Assembly: GCA_014801075.1 (NCBI GenBank) | Contig: JAAVEW010000039.1 | Location: forward strand, 1-33,272 | Reading direction: 5' to 3' | DNA from: Barnesiella sp. | GTDB lineage: Bacteria > Bacteroidota > Bacteroidia > Bacteroidales > Muribaculaceae | DNA length: 33,272 bases | In this document: positions 1-8,219 of the stretch, one piece after another | Numbering within the stretch: position 1 is the first letter of the stretch | How the letters are laid out: each line of letters begins with the position of its first letter | Translations under genes and position numbers: made by a program | Notes under the pieces: generated by a model | Database searches by the model: none | What the model was told of the DNA's origin: nothing | What the model saw: the letters and a program-made list of their open reading frames with translations, nothing else

Positions 1-178
1 AGAGAACTTCTTCGGCATCATGAAGTCAGAACTCCTTTATGCCGAGAAATTTGAGTCGCCGGAAGCCTTTATAAAGGCTTTGGATGAATATATTGATTAT
101 TATAATAATAAAAGAATTAGATCCCGGTTAAATGGCAAGAGTCCGGTGCAGTACCGAACTCTTTCAATAACTGGCTAA
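1..178 (+). pseudogene. IS3-family transposase, C-terminal fragment (cut by window edge)
   Basis: Reading frame 2 is open from the window edge to TAA at 176-178 and gives 58 residues. They match the C-terminal end of an IS3-family (IS150-like) DDE integrase core: ENFFGIMKSELLY, then an EAFIKALDEYIDYYNNKR stretch holding the last region of the catalytic core, then SRLNGKSPVQYR, the usual closing motif of OrfB. The catalytic Glu is probably the first residue visible (ENFFG). The gene begins left of the window, so whether the element is intact cannot be told. It is followed at once by the element's terminal inverted repeat. Family call is confident; the exact IS is not identified. Confidence 0.85.
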
Positions 179-184
179 TGTTTA

Positions 185-212
185 ATCCGTCCAACTTTTT
201 GGGGTCACTTCA
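185..212. repeat. Right terminal inverted repeat of the IS3-family element
   Basis: Read on the minus strand this 28-bp stretch begins TGAAGTGACCCCAAAAAGTT, the typical outer end of IS3/IS150-group elements, with the terminal TG...CA dinucleotides. It starts 6 bp after the transposase stop, as expected for the 3' end. The partner repeat is outside the window, so the target duplication cannot be checked. The element ends 80 bp from the dnaA stop codon. Confidence 0.75.
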
Positions 213-292
213 TAAATCGCGTCCTTTTTATATGTCAATCATTATCCGATTTATATGATTACTACGGTTTTACCGGCACGTAAGGCTATGTA

Positions 293-1678
293 TCAGCCTT
301 TGAGGAAGTCCTTTTCGATGGCGGCAACGTCGTCCTGGAGCTGCTTTTCGTGGAGCAGTCGGTCCTCAATGCTTTTGCAGGCGTAGAGCACGGTGGCGTG
401 GGTGCGCGACAGACGGGTACCGATAGCGGTGAGCGCCATCTTGGCGTGCTTCTTGGCCATGTACATCACCATCTGGCGGGCGTCGGAAACCTCGCGCTTG
501 CGCGACTTGGTGAAGATTGCGTCCGGCTCGATATTGTAGTGGGCGCTGACACTCTGCGTAACCATCTCGAAGTTAACCTGCTTCTTGGAAATCTTAACAG
601 CGTTGGAGATAACTGCGCGGGCAAGGTCGAAGTCGATGCTGCGACCGAGAATGGCGGCACGTGCCACGAGCGACACCATGACACCCTCGAGCTCGCGGAT
701 GCTTCCGGTCACATTGGATGCGATGAATTCAAGTACATCGTCCGACACGGGAATACCCTCCTGCTCGGCAATGCGGGTCAGCACGCTGCGGCGCAGCTGC
801 ATGTCAGGACGCTCCAGCTCTACGGTCATACCCCATTTCATGCGGGTCAACAATCGCTCAGGCATGCCTTTGAGCATGGAGGGAGAGCAGTCGCTCGATA
901 TAATAATCTGCTTGTTGTTGAGATGCAGGTGGCTGAAGATGTGAAAGAACGTATTCTGCGTTTTCTCCTTGTCAATCAGGTCCTGAATATCATCTATGAT
1001 GAGCACGTCGATGCTTTGGTAGAAGTGAATGAAGTCATTGATACGGCCGTTGCGCGACGCTACGGTAAACTGGCTCTCGAACAGACGCGAACTGATATAG
1101 AGCACGCGCAGCTGGGGACGGTTCTCCTTGAGGCTCAAGCCGATGGCATGCATAAGGTGGGTTTTGCCCACACCCGACGGACCGAAGATGAAGAGCGGGT
1201 TGAACGTCTTGTTATCCGGATCGTTACCGATAGCCTGACCGATTGAAAGCGCAATCTTGTTGCTCTCCGAGCCGCAGTAGTTGTCGAATGTGTATCGCGG
1301 ATTGAGCTGCGAGTCAAAGGGAGCCTGCACGGGAGTGTTGAACGGATTGGCTGCGGGAAGGCCTTTCTTGGGAGCTGCCGAAGGAGCCGCACTACGAATA
1401 TTGACCGATGTAGTGGGTTCGTTCTGTACCTGATTGAAATTGTAGAACAGCTTGGTATCAGCGCCAAACACGCGACGGATAGCGGCGCCGAGGAGCTTGG
1501 AAAATCTCTCTTCGATATACTCTACGTAGAACGACGTAGGGACGGTAAGAAATATCTTGCCGTCAGCATAGCTTTTGAGCGTGACCGGTCGAAACCACGC
1601 GTCAAATTGTTCAGAGGGAATGTTATCGCTTATTATCTTCAAGCAATCTTCCCACTTTTGTGAAGGAGTTTTTTCCAT
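293..1678 (-). CDS. dnaA: Chromosomal replication initiator DnaA
   Basis: AAA+ ATPase that binds DnaA boxes at oriC, melts the origin and loads the helicase. With the start at 1678 (MEKTPSQKW) it is 461 aa, normal for the family; the frame is open 16 codons further upstream, but those residues (Cys/Lys/Pro-rich) do not look like DnaA. Domain I covers about residues 5-80 and a Pro/Ala-rich linker 90-120. Walker A GPSGVGKTH is at 166-174 and Walker B LIIDD at 226-230. The arginine-bearing ERLLTRMKWG lies near 274-283. DNA-binding domain IV has the SRKREVSDARQMVMYMAKK helix (392-410) and the SRTHATVLYACKSIE signature (424-438). It is transcribed alone on the minus strand, with an IS end just downstream. 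No cluster of DnaA boxes was seen nearby, so oriC may not be adjacent. Confidence 0.97.
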   Translation of the reverse strand: MEKTPSQKWEDCLKIISDNIPSEQFDAWFRPVTLKSYADGKIFLTVPTSFYVEYIEERFSKLLGAAIRRVFGADTKLFYNFNQVQNEPTTSVNIRSAAPSAAPKKGLPAANPFNTPVQAPFDSQLNPRYTFDNYCGSESNKIALSIGQAIGNDPDNKTFNPLFIFGPSGVGKTHLMHAIGLSLKENRPQLRVLYISSRLFESQFTVASRNGRINDFIHFYQSIDVLIIDDIQDLIDKEKTQNTFFHIFSHLHLNNKQIIISSDCSPSMLKGMPERLLTRMKWGMTVELERPDMQLRRSVLTRIAEQEGIPVSDDVLEFIASNVTGSIRELEGVMVSLVARAAILGRSIDFDLARAVISNAVKISKKQVNFEMVTQSVSAHYNIEPDAIFTKSRKREVSDARQMVMYMAKKHAKMALTAIGTRLSRTHATVLYACKSIEDRLLHEKQLQDDVAAIEKDFLKG

Positions 1679-2063
1679 TAATTTCAATCGTTTAGGGGGC
1701 TTTTTGCAATTACAAATTTCGCACAAATATTCATAAAAAAAAAGTGTGTTTTTATTTGGATTTTAAGCAAACAGTGCAACTACTCTATAAGTCAGCATTT
1801 TACCTCGGCGTGGAACATTTAATCACCCACTCACTCAACGTATTAGCATCAACCACCTACCCCTCAGCAAGATAGCCCGCGCCGACCGCATCGCGGCCTC
1901 CGGCAAAACCTCGATGTTTCCACGGCATAAACCCTCCGAATCCTCCATATTCCAAGCCATTTATGCCCTATGGAACTATTTTATATTATTTAGACTGCAT
2001 CTAAATAATACGAAACACCCCCGCAATATTCCCGCAACGTTCCGACACCCCGGAGCGACGACG
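1679..2063. other. Non-coding gap between priA and dnaA
   Basis: About 385 bp without a supported gene. It holds the 3' flank of priA and the upstream region of dnaA. The part next to dnaA is A/T-rich, including a run of nine adenines and several ATTTG steps, but no exact TAnnTTTG promoter box was found on the dnaA strand. No TTATCCACA-type DnaA boxes were found, so autoregulation or an origin cannot be claimed. An AT-rich perfect hairpin at 1984-2010 is listed separately. Confidence 0.5.
1984..2010 (-). terminator. AT-rich perfect hairpin downstream of priA
   Basis: Two perfect 11-bp arms (1984-1994 and 2000-2010) around a 5-nt loop, 54 bp past the priA stop. The stem has almost no G:C pairs and no clean T-run follows on the minus strand, so it is a weak terminator candidate. 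Its perfect symmetry fits a protein-binding operator equally well. Confidence 0.35.
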
Positions 2064-4526
2064 TCAGGGGTCAACGTCGTAATACACCTGCGTGTTTTTG
2101 ATAGCCGGATTCTTGGCCATCTGCTCGTAGGACTGCCGCAGCACGTAACGCAGTTTGGCAAGCGACGCCGTCGGTTCTACCTTAATCATAATCTTCTGTA
2201 TATAGAGCGACTTCACGCGGGTGACACGCGGTTGGTCGGGCCCACTCACACGGCTGCCGAGCTGCGAGGCGAGCAACTGCGCATAGGCGTTGGAGAACTG
2301 CTGCAACACGCCGGCATCGGCATGCTTCAGGTATATATATATGATTCGCGCGAAGGGAGGATAGCGATACTGCTCGCGCTCCGCAATCTCGTGATTGTAA
2401 TATTCGTTGTAGGCGTGGGCCTGCACATACTTCAATATGGGATGGTCGGGATTGTAGGTCTGCACTACTACCTCGCTCCCCTCGGCCTCGCCGCGCCCTG
2501 CCCTGCCCGACACCTGCTCGAGCATATTGAAGGCACGTTCCGACGCCTTGAAGTCGGGCACGTTGATAAGCTCGTCGGCATTCATAACCACTACCGACGA
2601 CACTGTGCGGAAATCCAATCCCTTGGTCACCATCTGTGTGCCCACGAGTATGTCGGCTTTGCCCGATGAGAAAGCATCGATGATGGTTTCGTAGCCATCC
2701 TTGTTGCGGGTGGTGTCGAGGTCCATTCTCAGCACTTTGCGGGCCGGGAAGATGGTCTCTATCTCCCCCTCCACGCGCTCCGTGCCGTAGCCCACAATCT
2801 CAATCGAGGGCTGGCGGCATTGCGGACAGAGGTCGGGGAGCTGATACACGGCGCCACAATAGTGACACACGAGTTGCCGCGAATGGTTGTGATAGGTCAG
2901 CGACACGTCGCAATACTGACACTTCGGCACCCAGGCACACTGCTTGCACCTCACCATCGGGGCGTAGCCGCGACGGTTGCGGAAGAGGATGGCCTGCTTC
3001 TGATGCTCCACGGCATCGTTGATACTCTTGATGGCATCGAGGGATAGCGGGCCGGTGACCGCGCCTTTCTGGCGCGCACGCTTCATGTCGACGATATGGA
3101 TTGGCGGCAGCGGCAGGTCGTTGTAGCGCGTGGTAAGCGTCACGAGGCCAAACTTGCCGTTAAGCGCCTTGTAATACGTTTCAATCGAGGGGGTCGCACT
3201 GCCCAGGAGCGCTTTCGCGCCATGCATCGAGGCAAGCACGAGCGCCACGTCGCGCGCATTGTAGCGCGGCGCGGGGTCGGCCTGCTTGTAGCTCGACTCA
3301 TGCTCCTCGTCGACTATGACCAGTCCGAGGCGACCGAACGGCAGGAATAGCGACGACCGGGCACCGAGTATCACCTTCGGCCCCTGGTCGGCAAGCAGCG
3401 ATTTCCATATATCCACACGCTCGTTGTCGGAGAACTTGGAGTGGTACACCACGATATTGTTGCCGAAGATATTCTGCAATCGCCTGGTGAGCTGAGTGGT
3501 AAGGGCTATCTCGGGCACGAGGTAAAGCACCTGTTCGCCGCGTGAGAGGGCTGCGTCAATGAGATGGGAATAGATTTCGGTCTTGCCGCTCGATGTAACA
3601 CCGTGGAGCAGCACGGTCGATTTCTCGCGCCACAGGTCGGTTATTTCATCGCAGGCCTTCATCTGGGCCTGAGTGAGCAACGGCAGTTTGCCGGTGGGCG
3701 CACCGTCAAATTTAAAGCGGTTGACCTCGCGTTTCTCCATGCGCGCCAATCCTTTCTTCACCACGGCACTGAGCACGGCGGCGGTAACGCCTGAGCGTTC
3801 GAGCAAATCCTTGCGGCTCACCTCCTTCACATTGGCCTCCTTGCGGCTCACGCCGCTCATTTCGGTAAGGGTCATGAGCAACCGCTCCTGCTTCTTGGCC
3901 GACTTGACCTCGGCAAACGCTTCGGAGAGCGTTGCAAGCGAATATGTAGGGATTACAACGGTCTGTTTCTCCGCGCGGTAGCGCTCCACTATCTTCTCGG
4001 AAATGACAATCAGTCCGCGGTCAATCATCGACGTGATGAGTGCCGTAGGGTTCTTGACCGTAATCTCACGCGCTATCGCAGCCACGGCCATACACTTCTT
4101 CTCGGTCAGCAGTGACAGCACTATCGCATCGCGGTCGTCGAGCGGCATATCCTCGTCAGGCTCGTAGTCGGGATTAATCTCCACAAACGTCTCGCTCTCA
4201 ACCTTCAAGCCCGACGGCATACCCGCCTTGTAGACATCGCCGACGGCACACATATAGTATTCCGCCACCCACTCCCACAGTTTGAGCTGCGGGTGACGCA
4301 CTATAGGATGCTCGTCGAGGACCGCAAGTATATCCTTGGTCTCAAACCCTTGCGGAGCCTGATTGGTGAGCGAGCGCACGATGCCCGTGTAATACTTCTT
4401 GCGCCCGAACGGTACAATGACACGGTGGCCTACCTTGACACCGCTTTCCATCTCCGCCGGTATGGCATAGGTGAAAGTGGTCTCGATAGGCAGCGGCAAT
4501 ATTATTTCAGCATACCATCGCGCCAT
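2064..4526 (-). CDS. priA: Primosomal protein N' (replication restart helicase PriA)
   Basis: Superfamily 2 3'-5' DNA helicase that recognises stalled forks and reloads the replicative helicase. 820 aa, slightly longer than the E. coli protein. The 3'-DNA-binding domain is at about residues 1-110, followed by a winged-helix-like region. Walker A GVTSSGKTE is at 309-317, DEEH at 406-409 and motif III GSATPS at 442-447. The zinc-binding insert has eight cysteines (527, 530, 536, 539, 554, 557, 567, 570), enough for the two expected zinc sites. The C-terminal helicase half carries GYGTERVE and VSGRAGRGE motifs. Its ATG shares one base with the TGA of the MCE gene upstream (4526), so the two are almost certainly co-transcribed and translationally coupled. 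Confidence 0.96.
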   Translation of the reverse strand: MARWYAEIILPLPIETTFTYAIPAEMESGVKVGHRVIVPFGRKKYYTGIVRSLTNQAPQGFETKDILAVLDEHPIVRHPQLKLWEWVAEYYMCAVGDVYKAGMPSGLKVESETFVEINPDYEPDEDMPLDDRDAIVLSLLTEKKCMAVAAIAREITVKNPTALITSMIDRGLIVISEKIVERYRAEKQTVVIPTYSLATLSEAFAEVKSAKKQERLLMTLTEMSGVSRKEANVKEVSRKDLLERSGVTAAVLSAVVKKGLARMEKREVNRFKFDGAPTGKLPLLTQAQMKACDEITDLWREKSTVLLHGVTSSGKTEIYSHLIDAALSRGEQVLYLVPEIALTTQLTRRLQNIFGNNIVVYHSKFSDNERVDIWKSLLADQGPKVILGARSSLFLPFGRLGLVIVDEEHESSYKQADPAPRYNARDVALVLASMHGAKALLGSATPSIETYYKALNGKFGLVTLTTRYNDLPLPPIHIVDMKRARQKGAVTGPLSLDAIKSINDAVEHQKQAILFRNRRGYAPMVRCKQCAWVPKCQYCDVSLTYHNHSRQLVCHYCGAVYQLPDLCPQCRQPSIEIVGYGTERVEGEIETIFPARKVLRMDLDTTRNKDGYETIIDAFSSGKADILVGTQMVTKGLDFRTVSSVVVMNADELINVPDFKASERAFNMLEQVSGRAGRGEAEGSEVVVQTYNPDHPILKYVQAHAYNEYYNHEIAEREQYRYPPFARIIYIYLKHADAGVLQQFSNAYAQLLASQLGSRVSGPDQPRVTRVKSLYIQKIMIKVEPTASLAKLRYVLRQSYEQMAKNPAIKNTQVYYDVDP

Positions 4527-5425
4527 CAGAGCAGCTTGATACTGATGTAGCGTTTAGGATTCTTACGTATATCCACGAGCAGGGAGTCGATGCTGAGCGA
4601 CGCCTTGGTGAGATTGTCATACAATCCGGAGTCGTTCATGAGCGCACCGAGTGTTGAGTTGGGGTTCTGCAACTGCGCGGTGAGTGCGGCGAGGTCGTTG
4701 GATATGCGGTTGAAGTTTTCGAGAGTTGATTCGATGGGGGCTTCGGCTATCTGCGAAGTGACGCTGTCAAGGTCGGCCACGATGCCGTTGACAGTGTTGA
4801 TGACACCGTTGACAGCTCCTACCGTTGCGGGGAGTGTCTTGGTAGCGGCGTTGAGATTGGCAGCGGTAACGGTGAGCGTCGAAGTCAGTTGTTCTATGTT
4901 TTTAAACGACTGCAGTAGAGCTTCGTTGCCGGTCAGCGCGTTCACATTGGTGAGGATGGAGTCAACCTTAGGCACGAGGTCGCTGACACCGGGCAGTATC
5001 TGATTTGACACTTGGTCGAGCATACCGGCAACTTTGCCGGAGGGTACCGTATCGCCGGGGGCATAGTAGGACTGACCGGCAGCCATATCAATCTTCACCG
5101 ACGCCGTGCCGAGCAGACTTGTCTCGATAAGCGCCTTAGAGTTAACGGGAATTTTAAATTGCTTGTCAAGACTCAGTGACACGAGCACGCAGCCGGGACG
5201 GTCATACATAAGTTCCACGTTGTCAACCTGTCCTATCTTAAAACCGTTGACTGTCACCGGTGCCGACACTTCGAGTCCCTCGACGTTGTCGTAGACGGCA
5301 TAGTAGTAGTTCGACGGTTTAAACACGCTTACACCTTTCAGATATTCAATACCGAAGAAAAGAACTGCCAGCGCTATCAGCACGCAGGCACCAATTATCA
5401 TCTCTTTTGTGAATAACTTTTTCAT
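4526..5425 (-). CDS. MCE/MlaD-family lipid-transport protein
   Basis: 299 aa. An N-terminal membrane anchor at about residues 9-27 (IIGACVLIALAVLFFGI) is followed by one MCE (MlaD) domain at about 36-115, with NVEGLEVSAPVTVNGFKIG as its recognisable core. The remainder is a long helical, Asn/Thr/Leu-rich tail of heptad-like character, as in MlaD-type proteins that build a hexameric ring or needle across the periplasm. The family carries phospholipids between inner and outer membranes with an ABC transporter (MlaEF-like), but no transporter subunits lie in this window. It sits 61 bp after the amidase stop and overlaps priA by one base, so it is the middle gene of an amidase-MCE-priA unit. Confidence 0.88.
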   Translation of the reverse strand: MKKLFTKEMIIGACVLIALAVLFFGIEYLKGVSVFKPSNYYYAVYDNVEGLEVSAPVTVNGFKIGQVDNVELMYDRPGCVLVSLSLDKQFKIPVNSKALIETSLLGTASVKIDMAAGQSYYAPGDTVPSGKVAGMLDQVSNQILPGVSDLVPKVDSILTNVNALTGNEALLQSFKNIEQLTSTLTVTAANLNAATKTLPATVGAVNGVINTVNGIVADLDSVTSQIAEAPIESTLENFNRISNDLAALTAQLQNPNSTLGALMNDSGLYDNLTKASLSIDSLLVDIRKNPKRYISIKLL

Positions 5426-5486
5426 ATTATATTATATTCTTGTTATCAATTGTTCAGAGAGCTGCACATTCACTGTAGCGCAGGCC

Positions 5487-6626
5487 CTAATCATCAACGC
5501 GGCGGCCATCCTCCATCTTTACAACAAAAGCCTGGGGGAACTTTGCCCGCATGCGTCGCATGCATTCCACCGCCTCGTTGCGCGATTTGAAGTGTCCTAC
5601 TGTATATTTATACATTCCGCGGTCGTAATATTCACTGACAGCTTCGCCTTTGAAGCGGCTTGAATTGGCCGGAAGGGCGCGGTCATTGGCCATCACCTGC
5701 ACACGGTATTCTATTCCTCCCGCAGCGTCACTGGCAACCTCATGCGCCGGCTCTTCGCGGCGTGAAACATCGGCGGCTACAACTTGCCGTTTCGGCTTCG
5801 CTGCCTTCTGCACTCCGCGGCCCTTGCCGAGCAGCGAAGCGCCCGTACCGTTTACCACCGAGTAGTAATCGTCAAACGCCTGAAAGAGCGACGATGCCAT
5901 TTTGTCGACACCGTCGGCCGAGGCCATGAATTTTTCCGATGTCGGGTTGCATATGAAGTCAAGCTCCACAAGCACGGCAGGCATCGAAGTGGCCCACAAC
6001 ACCCAGAATCCGGCCTGCTTCACACCGATGTCCACGCGGTCGGCCGTCGTGGTGAGATAGTCCTTCGCGAGGGTTGCAAACTCGATGCTTCGGTCGAGGT
6101 GGCGGCTCTGGTTGAGTTCAAATGCTATATATGACTCGGCTGAGTTGGGGTCAAAGCCTTGATATTTCTGCGAGTAGTCCTCTTCGAGATACATAACCGC
6201 ATTCTCGCGTTTCGCTACCTCGAGGTTGCTCTCGCTGCGGTGCAGACCGCAGGTGTAAACCTCCGTGCCGGCGATGGTGGTACGGCGTTTGTTCTTCTTG
6301 TCCACGGAGTTAACGTGGATTGAGATGAACAGATCGCCCTTGGCGTTGTTGGCTATGCGGGCGCGGTCGTTGAGCGGAATGAACACATCCTTGTCGCGGG
6401 TGTACACGATTTTCACATCATCCTTTCCGTAGCTCTCCCTGATTTTCTCACCCAGTTTCTTGGCCACGTTAAGGTTGATTGTCTTTTCGTTGGTCACCGC
6501 GCCGACAGCGCCGTAGTCCTTGCCGCCGTGACCGGGGTCAATGACTACAACAAATTGCTTGGCCGCAGCGTTGATACAGCAAACGACAATCAGCAGTAAG
6601 GGCAATATATATTTTAATCTAAACAT
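5487..6626 (-). CDS. N-acetylmuramoyl-L-alanine amidase (Amidase_3) with SPOR-like C-terminus
   Basis: Zinc enzyme that cleaves the amide bond between MurNAc and the stem peptide, probably in daughter-cell separation. 379 aa. Signal peptide at 1-22 (LPLLLIVVCCINAAA). The Amidase_3 domain runs about 24-245: VVIDPGHGGKDYGAVG supplies the first zinc His, NEKTINLN the Glu, ISIHVNS the second His, and AVLVELDFICN the catalytic Glu near its end. After a Lys/Arg-rich linker, residues about 305-375 (YRVQVMAND, MYKYTVGHFKSRNEAV) look like a SPOR peptidoglycan-binding domain, which would bring the enzyme to septal glycan. It heads the unit with the MCE gene and priA and diverges from the GldB-like gene. 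Confidence 0.93.
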   Translation of the reverse strand: MFRLKYILPLLLIVVCCINAAAKQFVVVIDPGHGGKDYGAVGAVTNEKTINLNVAKKLGEKIRESYGKDDVKIVYTRDKDVFIPLNDRARIANNAKGDLFISIHVNSVDKKNKRRTTIAGTEVYTCGLHRSESNLEVAKRENAVMYLEEDYSQKYQGFDPNSAESYIAFELNQSRHLDRSIEFATLAKDYLTTTADRVDIGVKQAGFWVLWATSMPAVLVELDFICNPTSEKFMASADGVDKMASSLFQAFDDYYSVVNGTGASLLGKGRGVQKAAKPKRQVVAADVSRREEPAHEVASDAAGGIEYRVQVMANDRALPANSSRFKGEAVSEYYDRGMYKYTVGHFKSRNEAVECMRRMRAKFPQAFVVKMEDGRRVDD

Positions 6627-6708
6627 ATATATATCAAGAGTGTCAAAATTTTCACAAGAGCGCCGGATTGCGATACTCTCGAATTTTCAACATCTACTTA
6701 TCAACTGA

Positions 6709-6716
6709 CAAATTTA
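6709..6716 (-). promoter_or_regulatory. Candidate -7 box for the amidase operon
   Basis: On the minus strand this reads TAAATTTG, an exact match to the Bacteroidota -7 consensus TAnnTTTG. It would start transcription about 75 nt before the amidase ATG. No TTG was found at the expected -33 spacing. Confidence 0.4.
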
Positions 6717-6757
6717 GCAAAAATCAGATAAATATACTCCCTCTTTTCGGCTGAAAT

Positions 6758-6787
6758 TTCGTTAAATAATATTTTTGACTAATTTTG
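6758..6787 (+). promoter_or_regulatory. Candidate promoter of the GldB-like gene
   Basis: TAATTTTG at 6780-6787 fits TAnnTTTG exactly. A TTC (one change from TTG) lies 19 bp upstream at 6758-6760. Transcription would start near 6793, about 15 nt before the chosen ATG at 6808, which argues against a start at 6775 because that would lie upstream of the transcript. Confidence 0.5.
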
Positions 6788-6807
6788 TGTACAATTCAAC
6801 CACTCCG

Positions 6808-7800
6808 ATGAAATATTTTCCCTGCATAATATCAGCATTGCTGCTTGCCGCCACCTCCTGCGGCTCGAAAACCGACCGCAACGCGGAGGCTGATGCTCCG
6901 GCCGCGCCGTTCGTGCGCCTCGACAAAACCGTTTCTCAGTTTGACCGCATGCCGGCCGCCGAACAGTTTGCCATCGTCGACTCTCTCGCCGTGCCGCTCA
7001 ATGATTACATCTACCTCATGGGAGCATCGACCGGCAATATTCCCGCCTCGATTGATTCGTTGAGCCACACCGCCGCGTTCTCCATGTTTGCGCCCGAAGT
7101 CGACAAGGCTTTCCCCAACACCGACGGCGTAGAGAAGAGTCTCGGTATCATCAACGCCAACCTCTCGCGCCTCTTCCCCACTCTCCCCTCCTACTCCTAC
7201 TATGGCATCATATCACCTTACCGTCAGCAGATTATGCTTGTCGACTCGGTAGTGTATGTCGCGCTCAATCACTACCTCGGAGCCGGGCATCCCGCCTACA
7301 GCTCCATGCCCGAATATACCCGTGTCACCAAGCAGGCCGCCTACATTCCCGTTGACGTGGCCGAAGCCATCCTGTCGGTCGAATACCCTTACATTGAAAG
7401 CGACGCTCCCACGGCGATTCAATACTATCTCTATGAAGGTGCGCTTCTCAAAGGCATTTCCGCACTGACCGGCATCAACGACGTAGCCACTCTGATGGGC
7501 TGGACACCCGAGCAGGTGCAGCAGGTAAGCGCGCAAGAGCAAGGCATCTGGCAAAAGATGGCCTCTGACAATCTCATCTACACTACCGACATGTCAGCCG
7601 CCCGCCGACTCTGTGAGCCCTCCCCCGCCTCACGCGTCATAGCCCCCGACCTGCCCGGTCGCATAGGCCGCTACATAGGTTATAAGATAGTAAACGCCTA
7701 CCTCGCCAACAATCCGGACGTCACCATTTCCGAGCTCCTCTCACCGCAGTTCTACAACTCCCCCTCCGCCCTAATCAAATCGGGCTACTCCCCTCAGTAA
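6808..7800 (+). CDS. GldB-like outer-membrane lipoprotein
   Basis: 330 aa. The start at 6808 gives MKYFPCIISALLLAATSCGSK, a signal peptide ending in a lipobox (AATSC, Cys18), so the mature protein is lipidated. A start 33 bp upstream would put extra residues before the signal and precede the likely transcription start. The body resembles the GldB family of gliding-motility-associated lipoproteins, especially the C-terminal IGRYIGYKIVNAYLANNP and the closing SPSALIKSGYSPQ. In Flavobacteria GldB is needed for gliding and type IX secretion; in gut Bacteroidales, which do not glide, homologues occur with no settled role. It is a lone plus-strand gene diverging from the amidase. Family assignment is from memory of conserved motifs. 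Confidence 0.75.
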   Translation: MKYFPCIISALLLAATSCGSKTDRNAEADAPAAPFVRLDKTVSQFDRMPAAEQFAIVDSLAVPLNDYIYLMGASTGNIPASIDSLSHTAAFSMFAPEVDKAFPNTDGVEKSLGIINANLSRLFPTLPSYSYYGIISPYRQQIMLVDSVVYVALNHYLGAGHPAYSSMPEYTRVTKQAAYIPVDVAEAILSVEYPYIESDAPTAIQYYLYEGALLKGISALTGINDVATLMGWTPEQVQQVSAQEQGIWQKMASDNLIYTTDMSAARRLCEPSPASRVIAPDLPGRIGRYIGYKIVNAYLANNPDVTISELLSPQFYNSPSALIKSGYSPQ

Positions 7801-7922
7801 AAATGGTTGCTACGCGATATATAGCACCCGCAACCGGAAGGGTATAATATGTTGGAATCCATCCAACCGGGCAAAACAGTTGCAGTAGGGAGAATGGGCG
7901 ATAGGAAATCAATGCTAATTGG

Positions 7923-8030
7923 CCGTAACGCATTGTGGCGGGGGGCTCCCGACCCCCGCCCCCCCAAACAGGTCATTGCTTACGGGCCTTTGCTGTGAGT
8001 GCGCGGGTCAGGAGACCCACGCCACAAGTG
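7923..8030. repeat. Inverted pair of a GC-rich dispersed repeat
   Basis: The minus-strand reading of 7923-7959 begins GCGGGGGTCGGGAG and ends in CCACAATGCG before its last bases; the plus-strand reading of 8001-8030 begins GCGCGGGTCAGGAGACCC and continues CCACAAG. Over the first 23 bp they agree at 19 positions, in opposite orientation, so the pair could fold into one long hairpin. Each copy also holds a small inner palindrome, GGGTC/GACCC in the clearest copy. A third copy lies at 33138-33165. Confidence 0.6.
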
Positions 8031-8125
8031 TATCCATCCGAAAATGGCCGACTATAACATATCGTTATTGAGTAGAAAATTCGCACTCAATAACGATATG
8101 TTACGCCGTTTTTTTCGGACGGATA
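8031..8125. repeat. 95-bp imperfect palindrome
   Basis: Inner arms 8055-8073 and 8085-8103 are 19 bp and perfectly complementary around an 11-nt loop. Outer arms 8031-8044 and about 8112-8125 match with one difference (TATCCATCCG against TATCCGTCCG). It lies between the GC-rich repeat pair and the rpsO terminator and codes for nothing. Confidence 0.75.
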
Positions 8126-8145
8126 CGGATAAACAGAACCGGCTA

Positions 8146-8191
8146 AAAACAAAAACAGTGTTACGCGGGTGCGTAACACTGTTTTTGTTTT
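8146..8191 (-). terminator. Rho-independent terminator of rpsO
   Basis: Two perfect 21-bp arms (8146-8166 and 8171-8191) around a 4-nt loop, starting 28 bp past the rpsO stop. On the minus strand the 3' arm ends in a T-rich run (TTTTTGTTTTTAG). The mirrored A/T ends would also let it stop plus-strand transcription from the GldB-like gene. Confidence 0.85.
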
Positions 8192-8219
8192 GTAATCGTC
8201 AAGTAGACAGCCGGAGCGC

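Larger units (their letters stand above)
7801..8219. other. Structured non-coding gap between the GldB-like gene and rpsO
   Basis: About 420 bp with no supported gene. In order: a G/C-rich inverted repeat pair (7923-7959 and 8001-8030), a 95-bp imperfect palindrome (8031-8125) and the rpsO terminator (8146-8191). Short frames crossing it are low-complexity readings of these repeats. Confidence 0.6.

Noticed and set aside
350-1246. Long plus-strand open frame opposite dnaA
   Set aside because: It lies wholly antisense to dnaA, has His/Arg/Glu-rich composition typical of a reversed GC-rich gene, and shows no recognisable domain.
1679-2063. Replication origin next to dnaA
   Set aside because: No TTATCCACA-like DnaA boxes, no cluster of AT-rich 13-mers; proximity to dnaA alone is not evidence.
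1914-2669. 251-codon plus-strand frame opposite the 3' end of priA
   Set aside because: Two thirds is antisense to priA; the first third is AT-rich intergenic DNA. No domain seen.
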